A stretch of DNA of 64,000 nt, taken from Candidatus Zixiibacteriota bacterium. GTDB lineage: Bacteria; Zixibacteria; MSB-5A5; JAABVY01. Of this stretch, positions 44,181 to 52,052 are shown one piece after another. Numbering within the stretch: position 1 is the first letter of the stretch; every line of letters starts with the position of its first letter. A model generated the notes under the pieces. It saw only the letters and a program-made list of their open reading frames with translations. It ran no database searches and was not told where the DNA came from. Both the position numbers and the translations under genes were made by a program. Location: NCBI GenBank assembly GCA_011056555.1, contig DSEQ01000036.1, positions 109,660-173,659 on the forward strand, given 5' to 3'.

Positions 44181-45177
44181 TTTGCTTTCGCCTCGCTCCA
44201 ATACCCTTCCCGGCCGGCATAATAATCCTGCCCCTGTCAATAGAGAGTCCCTCAAAGGGATCGTCCTTGAGGAGCATAGAGCTGTCCAGGTCGAGAAAAT
44301 CGGCAAAACCGCCCAGATGTGCGGTGGCACAGTTACCGATGTTAGTCTCCAGCATACATCCGAACATAATCTTCATACCCAGCGAGCGGGCCGCCTGAAT
44401 CATCTTCAGCGCCATGCGAATTCCGCCCACACGCTGAAGCTTGATATTGACACCGTCTATAGCGCCCAGATACTTATACACATCCTGAACCTCAACAATG
44501 CTCTCATCTAAGAAAATCGGGACTTTCAGTTCCTTCCTTAACATTTTCAGATCGGAAGGTGATGATTCAGCCAGGGGCTGCTCCACCAGCTCAAGTTTGT
44601 AATCATTGAAAATCGGCACGAGCTCCATGATCTGATCGAGAGCAAAGGCCCCGTTAGCGTCGACCCTGATCCTGAATTTGGTGCGATCATGCAGTATTTT
44701 CAGGTTCTCCTTATCGTACTCGGAACCGATTTTGAGCTTGACGGATTTGAAGCCCTCAGCCGCCTTGAGCCGCTTTTCGAGATTTTCAGGCTTGTCGATT
44801 GAGATTGTGTATGATGTTTCCAGGTTCTGGGGATCGGGAATTCCCAGGTACTGATATAACGGCAGGTCCAGTTTGCGGGAGATATAATCATGCAGGACTA
44901 TATCAAGCCCGGCCAGAAGCGATTTGCGCCCGCTGAACATTTCTTCATAATAATCAAGCTGCCGGGAAAACTCCAGCGCCTCCTTGATTTCAAGCCTGCT
45001 TTCATTGATCACCTGGCAGCAATCTTCCGCTGAATAGCCGTAATAGATCGAGGGACAGCATTCGCCCAGGGCATCCTCGAGGTGTACGATACAGTTCTTT
45101 TTCCCCGAGGATTCACCCCTTGAAATTCGGAAGGTCTCCTTTAAATTTGTCTCTATCAGTTCCGCTCTAATATGCAT
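44173..45177 (-). CDS. ykfB: L-Ala-D/L-Glu dipeptide epimerase (enolase superfamily)
   Basis: 334 residues. The MLE-group enolase superfamily motifs are present: SVKLKIGSEYD (KxK acid/base), RIRVDANGAF (metal Asp), LELVEQPLAE (metal Glu), IFLDESI (metal Asp) and GVNIKLQRVGG (opposite-face Lys). This set is typical of the dipeptide epimerases YkfB/YcjG, which invert the D-Glu of murein dipeptides. Neighbouring genes encode the two enzymes that generate such dipeptides, supporting this reading. It is one base from the stop of the LD-carboxypeptidase gene. Alternative: another N-acyl amino acid or muconate-type enzyme. Confidence 0.85.
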   Translation of the reverse strand: MHIRAELIETNLKETFRISRGESSGKKNCIVHLEDALGECCPSIYYGYSAEDCCQVINESRLEIKEALEFSRQLDYYEEMFSGRKSLLAGLDIVLHDYISRKLDLPLYQYLGIPDPQNLETSYTISIDKPENLEKRLKAAEGFKSVKLKIGSEYDKENLKILHDRTKFRIRVDANGAFALDQIMELVPIFNDYKLELVEQPLAESSPSDLKMLRKELKVPIFLDESIVEVQDVYKYLGAIDGVNIKLQRVGGIRMALKMIQAARSLGMKIMFGCMLETNIGNCATAHLGGFADFLDLDSSMLLKDDPFEGLSIDRGRIIMPAGKGIGARRKQNV

Positions 45178-46098
45178 TTACTCAACCGGTGTCTCCAGAT
45201 ATGTAAGTTTTCCTTTGGCCGAATCAAGCCTGACCGGCAGCCCGACCGGCATGGTAATGATCTTATTTTCGTGCCCGAAAGGAAGATCATACATGACCGG
45301 AATATTCAGATCATCAGTATAATCCTTCAAGAGTGCCTTTATTTCAGAAAGCTGTCTGGCCTTGCTACCCTTGAAGCAGTTGCTAAACTGCCCGGCCAGA
45401 ACGCCGCCCACTTTATTCAGAATGCCGCAGTTCCTTAACTGCGCAAATGCGTTATCCAGCCGTCCGGCATGTTCATCAACATCCTCAATAAACAGTATCG
45501 CGTCGGTGAAATCGGGAAGATATTCAGTACCGATAAGACGACATAACACAGAGAGATTGCCTCCCAGAAGAAAGCCGGGGGCGCTTCCGCGCTTGAGCAT
45601 CTTGCCGCCGATCTGCTTCAGGTTAACCGTCTCACCGGCGCGTATGAAGCCATGAATATTGTCGTTGAATGATTCTCTGGTCAGTCCTGAGACAGGTCCG
45701 GCAAAATGAGTTTTCAGCATCGGACCGCTGAAGGTTATCAGTTTGGTCTTTTTGAAAACAGCAAGCGAGATTGCCGTAAAATCGGAGAAACCGACCATGA
45801 TTTTGCGGGACTTATTGACCAGCCTGTAATCGATCTTATCAAGAATGCGCAAACTGCCGTAGCCCCCTCGAGCCATCACTATCACCTCAACCGATTTATC
45901 GGATAAAGCTCGATGAAGAATTTCGATCCTTTGCAAATCAGAGATGTTTTTTCGCAGCACTCTGGTGAAATCGAAAACCTCATAGCCCATTTTGCGGAGG
46001 TTCTTAATACCCTGCGACACATCCTTTTTGGCGGGCATGCTGCTCACCGCCGCTATGCCGATCTTTGCTCCATGTGAAGCCTTTTTGGGATAATTCAT
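45178..46098 (-). CDS. ykfA: LD-carboxypeptidase / muramoyltetrapeptide carboxypeptidase (peptidase S66)
   Basis: 306 residues. The S66 nucleophile motif is VIVMARGGYGSLRILDKIDY (Ser in GGYGS), followed by IMVGFSDFTAISLA and by the Glu region FIEDVDEHAGRLD; the catalytic His is in the C-terminal LPFGHENKI. Family members (LdcA, YkfA, MccF) remove D-Ala from murein tetrapeptides or hydrolyse acyl-nucleotides. In this operon the LdcA/YkfA role in cytoplasmic murein recycling is most likely. Its start overlaps the NlpC/P60 gene's stop by four bases. Confidence 0.88.
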   Translation of the reverse strand: MNYPKKASHGAKIGIAAVSSMPAKKDVSQGIKNLRKMGYEVFDFTRVLRKNISDLQRIEILHRALSDKSVEVIVMARGGYGSLRILDKIDYRLVNKSRKIMVGFSDFTAISLAVFKKTKLITFSGPMLKTHFAGPVSGLTRESFNDNIHGFIRAGETVNLKQIGGKMLKRGSAPGFLLGGNLSVLCRLIGTEYLPDFTDAILFIEDVDEHAGRLDNAFAQLRNCGILNKVGGVLAGQFSNCFKGSKARQLSEIKALLKDYTDDLNIPVMYDLPFGHENKIITMPVGLPVRLDSAKGKLTYLETPVE

Positions 46099-46865
46099 AT
46101 AACCCTGCGCATTTCTATTATTTTTTTTTCTATGTCTTCACGGTAGAGTTTTGACTTACTGTCGATAGACTCAATTTTGACACCGCCTGCTCTCAGGCTG
46201 GAATGAATGATCGACCCTTTTCCCAGATAAACGGCCACATGACCCGGTGAGAATAGCAGATCACCCGGTTTTAAGTTCTTGCGGGAGACCCTTCTGCCCT
46301 TATTTCTCTGGTCTTTCGAGTCACGGGGAAGGTCATAACCGTAAAACCCATAAACAATCTGCACCAAGCCTGAGCAGTCCAGACCGAATCCGGATTTCCC
46401 TCCCCAGAGATAGGGAATGCCCAGAAACATCTTTAACGTCGTGACTATTGCTCTGGCAGAAATGCGCGGAGGCTTTTTCAATCTTAAATCAGCTTCGCTG
46501 ATCCAGCCCTCAACATCAACCAGATGAAGCATCCCCGACAGCTTCTGGTCATACTCTATTCTTGACCCGAAGGATAATCTCCCGGACACGGTTCGTGACT
46601 TGGGCATACGGTAAATCTCAGCCACCGGTACACGCACAACCGATTGAGCATACAGCGGACTGCCTGTTTTCAATTTGACCACATGGGACTGATTTACCCA
46701 GCCCCTGTATCCATCCTCGCATTGAATATAAAAATATTTCTGTTTTCGCTTGAGGATTTCAGCCTTTTGCCCGAAGACCGCCTGGCTTATGCGGGAGGAC
46801 TCAAAGGCCGGCTTGCCCCAGATATCCGCTACGGGAACCACGACTTTTACGACCTTCTTTGCCAT
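46095..46865 (-). CDS. ykfC: NlpC/P60 endopeptidase with SH3 domains (YkfC-like, gamma-D-Glu-DAP)
   Basis: 256 residues from ATG 46865. Two bacterial SH3-like regions (VPVADIWGKPAFES and RVPVAEIYRMPKSR) lead to an NlpC/P60 papain-like domain: GLDCSGLVQIVYGFYGYDLP with the catalytic Cys, then PGDLLFSPGHVAVYLGKGSI with the His. No signal peptide is present, consistent with a cytoplasmic enzyme acting on imported murein peptides as in Bacillus YkfC. There is no clear ribosome site, but a promoter ends seven bases before the ATG, so the transcript is probably leaderless. Confidence 0.85.
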   Translation of the reverse strand: MAKKVVKVVVPVADIWGKPAFESSRISQAVFGQKAEILKRKQKYFYIQCEDGYRGWVNQSHVVKLKTGSPLYAQSVVRVPVAEIYRMPKSRTVSGRLSFGSRIEYDQKLSGMLHLVDVEGWISEADLRLKKPPRISARAIVTTLKMFLGIPYLWGGKSGFGLDCSGLVQIVYGFYGYDLPRDSKDQRNKGRRVSRKNLKPGDLLFSPGHVAVYLGKGSIIHSSLRAGGVKIESIDSKSKLYREDIEKKIIEMRRVI

Positions 46866-46872
46866 GATATCT

Positions 46873-46900
46873 ATAATATATATTTTAAACCTTTGTCCAA
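46873..46900 (-). promoter_or_regulatory. Candidate promoter giving a leaderless ykfC-like transcript
   Basis: On the minus strand TTGGAC (46900-46895) and TATTAT (46878-46873) are 16 bases apart. Seven bases separate the -10 from the ATG, so the start site would coincide with the first codon. No Shine-Dalgarno sequence lies between. Confidence 0.45.
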
Positions 46901-46902
46901 CA

Positions 46903-46935
46903 TAAAAAATGGGCGGATTAGAATGTCCGCCCATT
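46903..46935 (-). terminator. Terminator of the secreted dockerin-like gene
   Basis: AATGGGCGGA (46908-46917) and TCCGCCCATT (46926-46935) form a ten-base stem, with a T run on the minus strand. It isolates the recycling operon from the gene at 46964. Confidence 0.85.
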
Positions 46936-46963
46936 GTAATGCTCATTTCCACATGAAATGCTT

Positions 46964-47935
46964 CTATGGCAAAATAATTTCCCTTCGGTCAACAAGCGCA
47001 TCGGGAGCATCCATCGGCTCGCGAGCATAGACCTCGGCTGTATATACCCCGGGCGCCAGACCGTCCACACTCGCGCTGACGGCAAAATAGCACATGCAAT
47101 AAGCCCACAGGTCCGAGACATTAATCTCGAAAAACCTCAGGGTATCGGAGGCCTGTTCAAACGCGGCCACGATCTTGCCGCCGCAATTGAAATAGGCATT
47201 GCCGTGACTCATGATCAAAATGCCGTTTTCAAAAGTATAATCTATTATCGGAGGATCGCCGTCAAAATCTCCCTTGAGGCACCCGTATGAACTGTGCCCC
47301 GAGAGGCCGTAATCACCATCCACGACAATTTCCTCGACAGCCATGGTGTCACCATATATGCCCAGGACTATCACAGTGTACTGGCCGTCATCGAGATCAT
47401 AATAAACCGAACGGAGGGAATCGAAGTAGCAGATACAGTCACATGGATCGCCTATGTCGGTTTCCTGTGCTGTTATAATGCTTTCTTCGAAGCTGTACTC
47501 CATGAAGAATTCCAGGCAGCACTGGTAGTAAGCGTCCATATGATGAACGTGCAGATCATTACCGAGTACTTCGATATAAACATAGCCCGAATCGGGCGCC
47601 AGGTCCCGTTCAAGGCAACTGCCGGTTTTCTCGAGATGAATGCAGTCATTGCTCAGCGGACCGCTCCCATCGAGAAAGATATAATTGATGATTGTGACGG
47701 CATCACTGACATTGACGGCGCAATCCCCGTTAACATCGGCGACATGCATGTCCGGCGGCGGCTCACCCGAGACGAAGACATAGTTGATTATCCAGACCGC
47801 ATCGCTGATGTTAACTGCAAAATCGCCGTTGGCATCGCCCGGTTGCAATGGCGCACCGTAAATCCCCGAGGCCAACACCAGAAGCGCGGCGATACAAAAC
47901 ATCCATGTGAAACTGCTTAATTTGTATTTATACAT
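46964..47935 (-). CDS. Secreted protein with N-terminal dockerin-like repeats and two Cys-rich repeats
   Basis: 323 residues from ATG 47935 (GGGAGG upstream). Signal peptide around FCIAALLVLASGIYGAP. Two dockerin-like repeats come first: GDANGDFAVNISDAVWIINY and [20 protein letters not shown], each with a Ca-binding type loop and VFVSG or IFLDG tail. The rest consists of two copies of one module, marked by YYQCCLEFF / YFNCGGKI, then PCDCICYFD / YCMCYFAVS and finally DGQYTVIVLG / PGVYTAEVYA. Surface exposure is likely. Dockerin-like repeats at the N-terminus, rather than the C-terminus, are unusual. Function unknown. Confidence 0.75.
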   Translation of the reverse strand: MYKYKLSSFTWMFCIAALLVLASGIYGAPLQPGDANGDFAVNISDAVWIINYVFVSGEPPPDMHVADVNGDCAVNVSDAVTIINYIFLDGSGPLSNDCIHLEKTGSCLERDLAPDSGYVYIEVLGNDLHVHHMDAYYQCCLEFFMEYSFEESIITAQETDIGDPCDCICYFDSLRSVYYDLDDGQYTVIVLGIYGDTMAVEEIVVDGDYGLSGHSSYGCLKGDFDGDPPIIDYTFENGILIMSHGNAYFNCGGKIVAAFEQASDTLRFFEINVSDLWAYCMCYFAVSASVDGLAPGVYTAEVYAREPMDAPDALVDRREIILP

Positions 47936-48051
47936 TTTGCCCTCCCCTATGGCAGACATTTATAATTTACAGACATGGATATTTTTGTCAATATATTTCT
48001 CGATAAAAAATGCGGCTGGCTATGTAGAGATAACAATATCAGTAAATTGGA

Positions 48052-49143
48052 CTACCTGGGGACTTCCAGCATGCGGGACAATGACAGACGCGCCTCTTCT
48101 TTTATTTCCGGGCGGACTTCGATCGGCCTGATATCGTCCAGATTCTCAAGGCACCAGGCCAGATCATTGAGGGTGGTGCGGTACATATTGACACACATGG
48201 CGCAGGTATTTCCGGACAGTTCCATTATTTTCTTGTCAGGATTTTCATGGGCCAGGCGGTCGACCAGATTTATCTCGGTGCCAATCGCAATGGTCGCCCC
48301 CGGCTCAGCTTCCTCCACATACTTGACTATAAATGCTGTAGAACCATCGGCATCGGCAAGCTTTACAACTTCCTGAGGACATTCCGGGTGTACCACGACT
48401 TTAACATCGGGGAATTTCTCCCGCATGCGCTGTACATGTTCCGGTGTAAATGTGGTGTGGACATGGCAGTAGCCCTTCCAGATGATGACCTTTGCGTTTT
48501 TTATTTTTTCGGGGGTATTTCCTCCCAGTCGGCGCAACCGATAGTCCCAGACAGCTATTTCATTTTCAGGGATAGCCAATTTATTGGCCGTATTTCTACC
48601 CAGGTGTTCATCCGGGTAGAAGAACACCTTGTCCCCTCTTTCAAGACCCCACCTGAATGCCCCGGTGGCATTGGAGGAAGTGCATATGAGGCCGTCATTT
48701 CTTCCGCAGAAAGCTTTGAGATCGGCCGCGGTATTCATATAGGCAATTGGGATTATCTTCGTGTCCGGTAAAAGCTCCTTCAATTGATCCCAGGCATGCA
48801 TAACATTCGTGATGGCAGCCATGTCAGCCATGGGACATCCCGCTAACGGATTGGGCAAATATACAGTCTGTTTATCTGTGGATAGAATATCCGCTGCCTC
48901 GGCCATAAAATGCACGCCGCAAAATACGATGATTTCGGCTTCGAGCTCGGAGGCAATTTTCGAGAGAGCATACGAATCGCCGATATAGTCGCCCAGGGCT
49001 GCAACTTCTTTGCGCTGGTAATGATGAGTCAGGATAACCAGTTTATCACCTGATGCCTGTTTCTTCCTTCTAATCCGCTCGGTCAGCTCATCGTCAGACA
49101 GCCTGCGGTAAGAGGCAGGTATAGGATTGAATGTTAAAGCCAT
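48052..49143 (-). CDS. nadA: Quinolinate synthase A
   Basis: 363 residues. The NadA pattern is complete: ILTHHYQRKEVAALGDYIGD, YALSKIASELEAEIIVFCGV, HFMAEAADILSTDKQTVYLP, GCPMADM, ECPQEVV and NTCAMCVNM, giving three cysteines for the [4Fe-4S] cluster. The enzyme condenses iminoaspartate with dihydroxyacetone phosphate to quinolinate for NAD synthesis. Partners nadB and nadC are not in this window. It stands alone, flanked by 150 bases (49144-49293) of AT-rich sequence. Confidence 0.96.
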   Translation of the reverse strand: MALTFNPIPASYRRLSDDELTERIRRKKQASGDKLVILTHHYQRKEVAALGDYIGDSYALSKIASELEAEIIVFCGVHFMAEAADILSTDKQTVYLPNPLAGCPMADMAAITNVMHAWDQLKELLPDTKIIPIAYMNTAADLKAFCGRNDGLICTSSNATGAFRWGLERGDKVFFYPDEHLGRNTANKLAIPENEIAVWDYRLRRLGGNTPEKIKNAKVIIWKGYCHVHTTFTPEHVQRMREKFPDVKVVVHPECPQEVVKLADADGSTAFIVKYVEEAEPGATIAIGTEINLVDRLAHENPDKKIMELSGNTCAMCVNMYRTTLNDLAWCLENLDDIRPIEVRPEIKEEARLSLSRMLEVPR

Positions 49144-49293
49144 AGTTTAGATATACCGCTCCACCATGTAAATCATTTACTAATGATAACAATATTTATC
49201 TTATATTGTTCTCGATACACTATCTCCCGTCGGTCTGCAAATATAATGGAAAATGTGGACTTATTTCAAGCATTTTTGAAAAAAAGCGTCACA

Positions 49294-49803
49294 TCAGGAA
49301 GGCCTGGAGGAATGTATTCGTTTGCCTTTGGTCATTAAAGTGCCGAGAAATATAATCAGGGTTCCGGCCAGAAGAACGTAGAATCCCTTCACAAAATAGT
49401 TTAACAAATCGGCATATCCAATTGCTACATTTGGATTTGATACTGTCTGCCAGATCACAATTACCAGCAATGCCAGGGGCAGGATGCCAACCAGCGCTCT
49501 TAATATTCGGGGGAATGACGGCTTGATTGCGAGCAGCCCGTTTATGACCGCGAGGCCGAGAAAGATCAACCAGAGATAGTCCAGCACTTCGGGCAGCTCC
49601 GCGCCTGAACCATCCAAATCCGACAGCTTATCTCCCAGCTCGTAAAGAGAAGATTCAACCATGACAGGCCGAGGCTTGAGGACAATCTGCCCCAGTCTCT
49701 GTTCCGGAACCTCAAACTCCATTTGAATTACCGGCGTAAAGAGGCTGATTACCACTATCGCCGCCCCAGCCAATGTCAGAAAGCGTCCAATCAGGCTGCC
49801 CAT
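49294..49803 (-). CDS. Small four-helix membrane protein at the end of the corrinoid operon
   Basis: 169 residues from ATG 49803, overlapping the homocysteine methyltransferase stop by 13 bases. Helices at ITLAGAAIVVISLFTPVI-like N-terminus, YLWLIFLGLAVINGLLAI, LVGILPLALLVIVIWQTV and FYVLLAGTLIIFLGTLMT. A periplasmic loop (VPEQRLGQIVLKPRPVMVES) connects the first two. No family recognised. It may be transcribed with the methyl-transfer genes, but a membrane protein is not needed for that chemistry, so it may be unrelated. Confidence 0.65.
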   Translation of the reverse strand: MGSLIGRFLTLAGAAIVVISLFTPVIQMEFEVPEQRLGQIVLKPRPVMVESSLYELGDKLSDLDGSGAELPEVLDYLWLIFLGLAVINGLLAIKPSFPRILRALVGILPLALLVIVIWQTVSNPNVAIGYADLLNYFVKGFYVLLAGTLIIFLGTLMTKGKRIHSSRPS

Positions 49804-50681
49804 GAATCCACCATCTTCCGCAGGGCCCTGATATGCTCGGGCGTGGTGCCGCAACATCCACCAATTACTGAAACTGGTAATACCATCAGATCTTTCGCAT
49901 GTTCGGCCATCATTTCCGGGGTTTCTGTATATACAGTCTTTCCATTTTCGACTTTAGGCAAACCAGCATTTGACTGAATTATCAATGGCATATCGGTAGC
50001 CTGCCTGAACCCGGAGGCTATCATGACCATATCCCGGATACCATTGCCGCAGTTGGAGCCGATAATATCTGCACCAGCCTCTTTTAATCCGACCGCCGCG
50101 TCTTCAATCGATATGCCCATAATGGTGAAAAATCCATTGGGTGTAGAATCGAAGGTCATCGCAGCCATCACTGGAATTGTCGATGATATTTGGCGTGCCG
50201 CTTTAATGGCCAGTTTGGCCTCCTCCAGGTCAACCATTGTCTCGACGGTAATAATATCGGCCCCGGCCTCAATCAGGGCATTTATTTGCTCTCTAAACGA
50301 GGCATAGATGATCTCCGGCTCGGTATCGCCATAGGGTTGAAGGATTTTTCCCGAGGGTCCGCATGAGCCTGAGATATAGGCTCTATCACCTGCCGCCCGG
50401 CGCGCAATCTTCACAGCCGCTTCGTTAATCTCCGCGGAACGCTTCTGGAGTCCATACGGAGCCAGCTTGAGCGCAGTGCCGCCGAATGTATTCGTCTGGA
50501 CAATCTGGGAACCGGCTTCAAGATAAGACCTGGTAATATCTTCGATCAACTGCGGATTTTCGATATTCAGAAGCTCCGGGCAATCACCAACTCTCAGCCC
50601 CGCTTCAAAGCACATCGTGCCCATGGCGCCGTCCGCGACAATAATCTCACCGGCTCTTATTCTATATAAAAAGTCTCTCAT
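49791..50681 (-). CDS. Homocysteine S-methyltransferase family protein (MetH N-terminal type)
   Basis: 296 residues. The zinc-dependent homocysteine methyltransferase barrel shows DGAMGTMCFEAGLRVGDCPE, IVQTNTFGGTALKLAPYGL, SGSCGPSGKILQPYGD and VETMVDLEEAKLAIKAARQ. The zinc cysteines are in IGSNCGNG and VIGGCCGTTPEHI. The domain equals the first module of MetH, present here as a separate gene next to a corrinoid protein and a methyltransferase. It would transfer the methyl from the methylated corrinoid to homocysteine, giving methionine. No methyl-THF binding domain is encoded nearby. Confidence 0.9.
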   Translation of the reverse strand: MRDFLYRIRAGEIIVADGAMGTMCFEAGLRVGDCPELLNIENPQLIEDITRSYLEAGSQIVQTNTFGGTALKLAPYGLQKRSAEINEAAVKIARRAAGDRAYISGSCGPSGKILQPYGDTEPEIIYASFREQINALIEAGADIITVETMVDLEEAKLAIKAARQISSTIPVMAAMTFDSTPNGFFTIMGISIEDAAVGLKEAGADIIGSNCGNGIRDMVMIASGFRQATDMPLIIQSNAGLPKVENGKTVYTETPEMMAEHAKDLMVLPVSVIGGCCGTTPEHIRALRKMVDSWAA

Positions 50682-50682
50682 A

Positions 50683-51321
50683 CTATTTATCTTTCACATA
50701 TTCCTTGAGAATTTCCACCGCCTTCATGCCATCATATGCATAGGAATCGGCGCCGATTTGTTCCGCAAATTCTCTATTAACAGGAGCGCCTCCTATTATC
50801 ACCTTTATTTTGCCATAAATCCCTTCGGATTTCATCAGCTCTATCACATCTTTCATACCAGTCATAGTGGTAGTCAAAAGCGCAGACATTCCGACAGCAT
50901 CGGCTTTCTCATCTTTGGCCGCCTGCACAAATCTGTCAGGAGTGACGTCGTTTCCCAGGTCTATCACCTCAAAGCCTGCTCCCTTGAGCATAATCCCCAC
51001 CAGGTTTTTTCCAATATCATGCAGATCGCCTTTTATCGTTCCTATTACTACCTTGCCGATTGTTGGAATATTATCCCTGATCATCAAAGGTTTGATCAGA
51101 TCCATACCGGCATACATAGCCCTCGCTGCGAGCAATACGCTGGGCAGAAAGATCCGGTGATGTTTGAATTCCTCCCCCACTACATTCATTCCGGCAATCA
51201 GGCCCTCATCAAGAATTTTCTTTACTGGTATTTTTTCTTCTATTGCCTGTGATGTCAACATGGCTACTTTTTCATGATCTCCTTTTTGGAGGCTTTCTGA
51301 AATCTGTTTCAATATATCCAA
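50683..51321 (-). CDS. Corrinoid (cobalamin-binding) methyltransferase protein
   Basis: 212 residues. A four-helix cap (about 1-85) is followed by the B12-binding Rossmann domain with the base-off motif GDLHDIGKNLVG (the DxHxxG histidine), then GMSALLTTTMTGMKDVIELM and VIIGGAPVNREFAEQIGADS. This is the MtaC/MtbC/MttC-type protein that carries the methyl group between two methyltransferases. It is placed between the B12-activation gene and the homocysteine methyltransferase gene. Confidence 0.95.
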   Translation of the reverse strand: MDILKQISESLQKGDHEKVAMLTSQAIEEKIPVKKILDEGLIAGMNVVGEEFKHHRIFLPSVLLAARAMYAGMDLIKPLMIRDNIPTIGKVVIGTIKGDLHDIGKNLVGIMLKGAGFEVIDLGNDVTPDRFVQAAKDEKADAVGMSALLTTTMTGMKDVIELMKSEGIYGKIKVIIGGAPVNREFAEQIGADSYAYDGMKAVEILKEYVKDK

Positions 51322-51338
51322 TCTATGTCTCCTTTTAC

Positions 51339-52052
51339 TTATGCATTCTTAAGCGCCTGCATACGTTCCAGGCAGGTCTGATCGTCACAATTCTCACAGC
51401 AGGGATAATTATTTTCAAATTGATGTATTTCTTTTGGTCCCGCTATAATCACTCCCGATACCGATTTTAGAGGATCCATCAGATAAGTCTCCCTTAATGT
51501 TATCCCTATCTTTTCAGGTCCCAGAAATCCAAACAGCTTCTTTTGGGCGCTGATATGCCATCCGCAATAGCCAGGACTGTAACGTACAACACCGATCGCA
51601 TCAAAATCATCAAATCTTTCTGCTATCTCCTGCTCATACATTCTCTGCATGATCTCTGCAGCCTGGTCTGCGCCCGCGGAGGCCCCAGCATCAAGCATAC
51701 AGCCCTCGGCAAAGTTGTTCGCCTTGAAGTGCTGATCGATTTTATCGCTGATCTTCTGCCCCAGTGTAACTGCAAAAAGCGCCATGCAGTCCGCTTTCGG
51801 AAAAATATCTGCCACCGGCGTGGGTTCGTCGTTTCGGCCCTCACCTTTGTAAATATCCTTGAAATCACCAATTGAAACTTCTTTCATAACCCCAACCGGT
51901 TCGGCCAGAGATTGAAATTCCCGGATAGCCTGCTCGAGAAGATCCCGGATCTTGTCTTCCAGTACAGCGCCGGGGATAACACCTTGATTTCGCAGGACTT
52001 CTTCTCTCCCGGGAATTATATCATTCATGTCGAACTTGATGATCTCTGTCAT
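51339..52052 (-). CDS. MetH-activation-domain protein (reductive activation of the corrinoid)
   Basis: 237 residues. Its C-terminal half matches the cobalamin-dependent methionine synthase activation domain, which in MetH binds AdoMet to re-methylate oxidised cobalamin: RYSPGYCGWHISAQKKLFGF and IGITLRETYLMDPLKSVSG. The middle shows LDAGASAGADQAAEIMQR. It ends in a Cys-rich tail CCENCDDQTCLER that could bind an Fe-S cluster or a metal. In this operon it is the likely activator of the corrinoid protein. Its start overlaps the MttB-type gene's stop by four bases. Confidence 0.88.
   Translation of the reverse strand: MTEIIKFDMNDIIPGREEVLRNQGVIPGAVLEDKIRDLLEQAIREFQSLAEPVGVMKEVSIGDFKDIYKGEGRNDEPTPVADIFPKADCMALFAVTLGQKISDKIDQHFKANNFAEGCMLDAGASAGADQAAEIMQRMYEQEIAERFDDFDAIGVVRYSPGYCGWHISAQKKLFGFLGPEKIGITLRETYLMDPLKSVSGVIIAGPKEIHQFENNYPCCENCDDQTCLERMQALKNA

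Noticed and set aside
44181..44330. Extension of the amidase upstream of 44180
   Set aside because: It lies over the epimerase coding sequence and would bury the lipobox.
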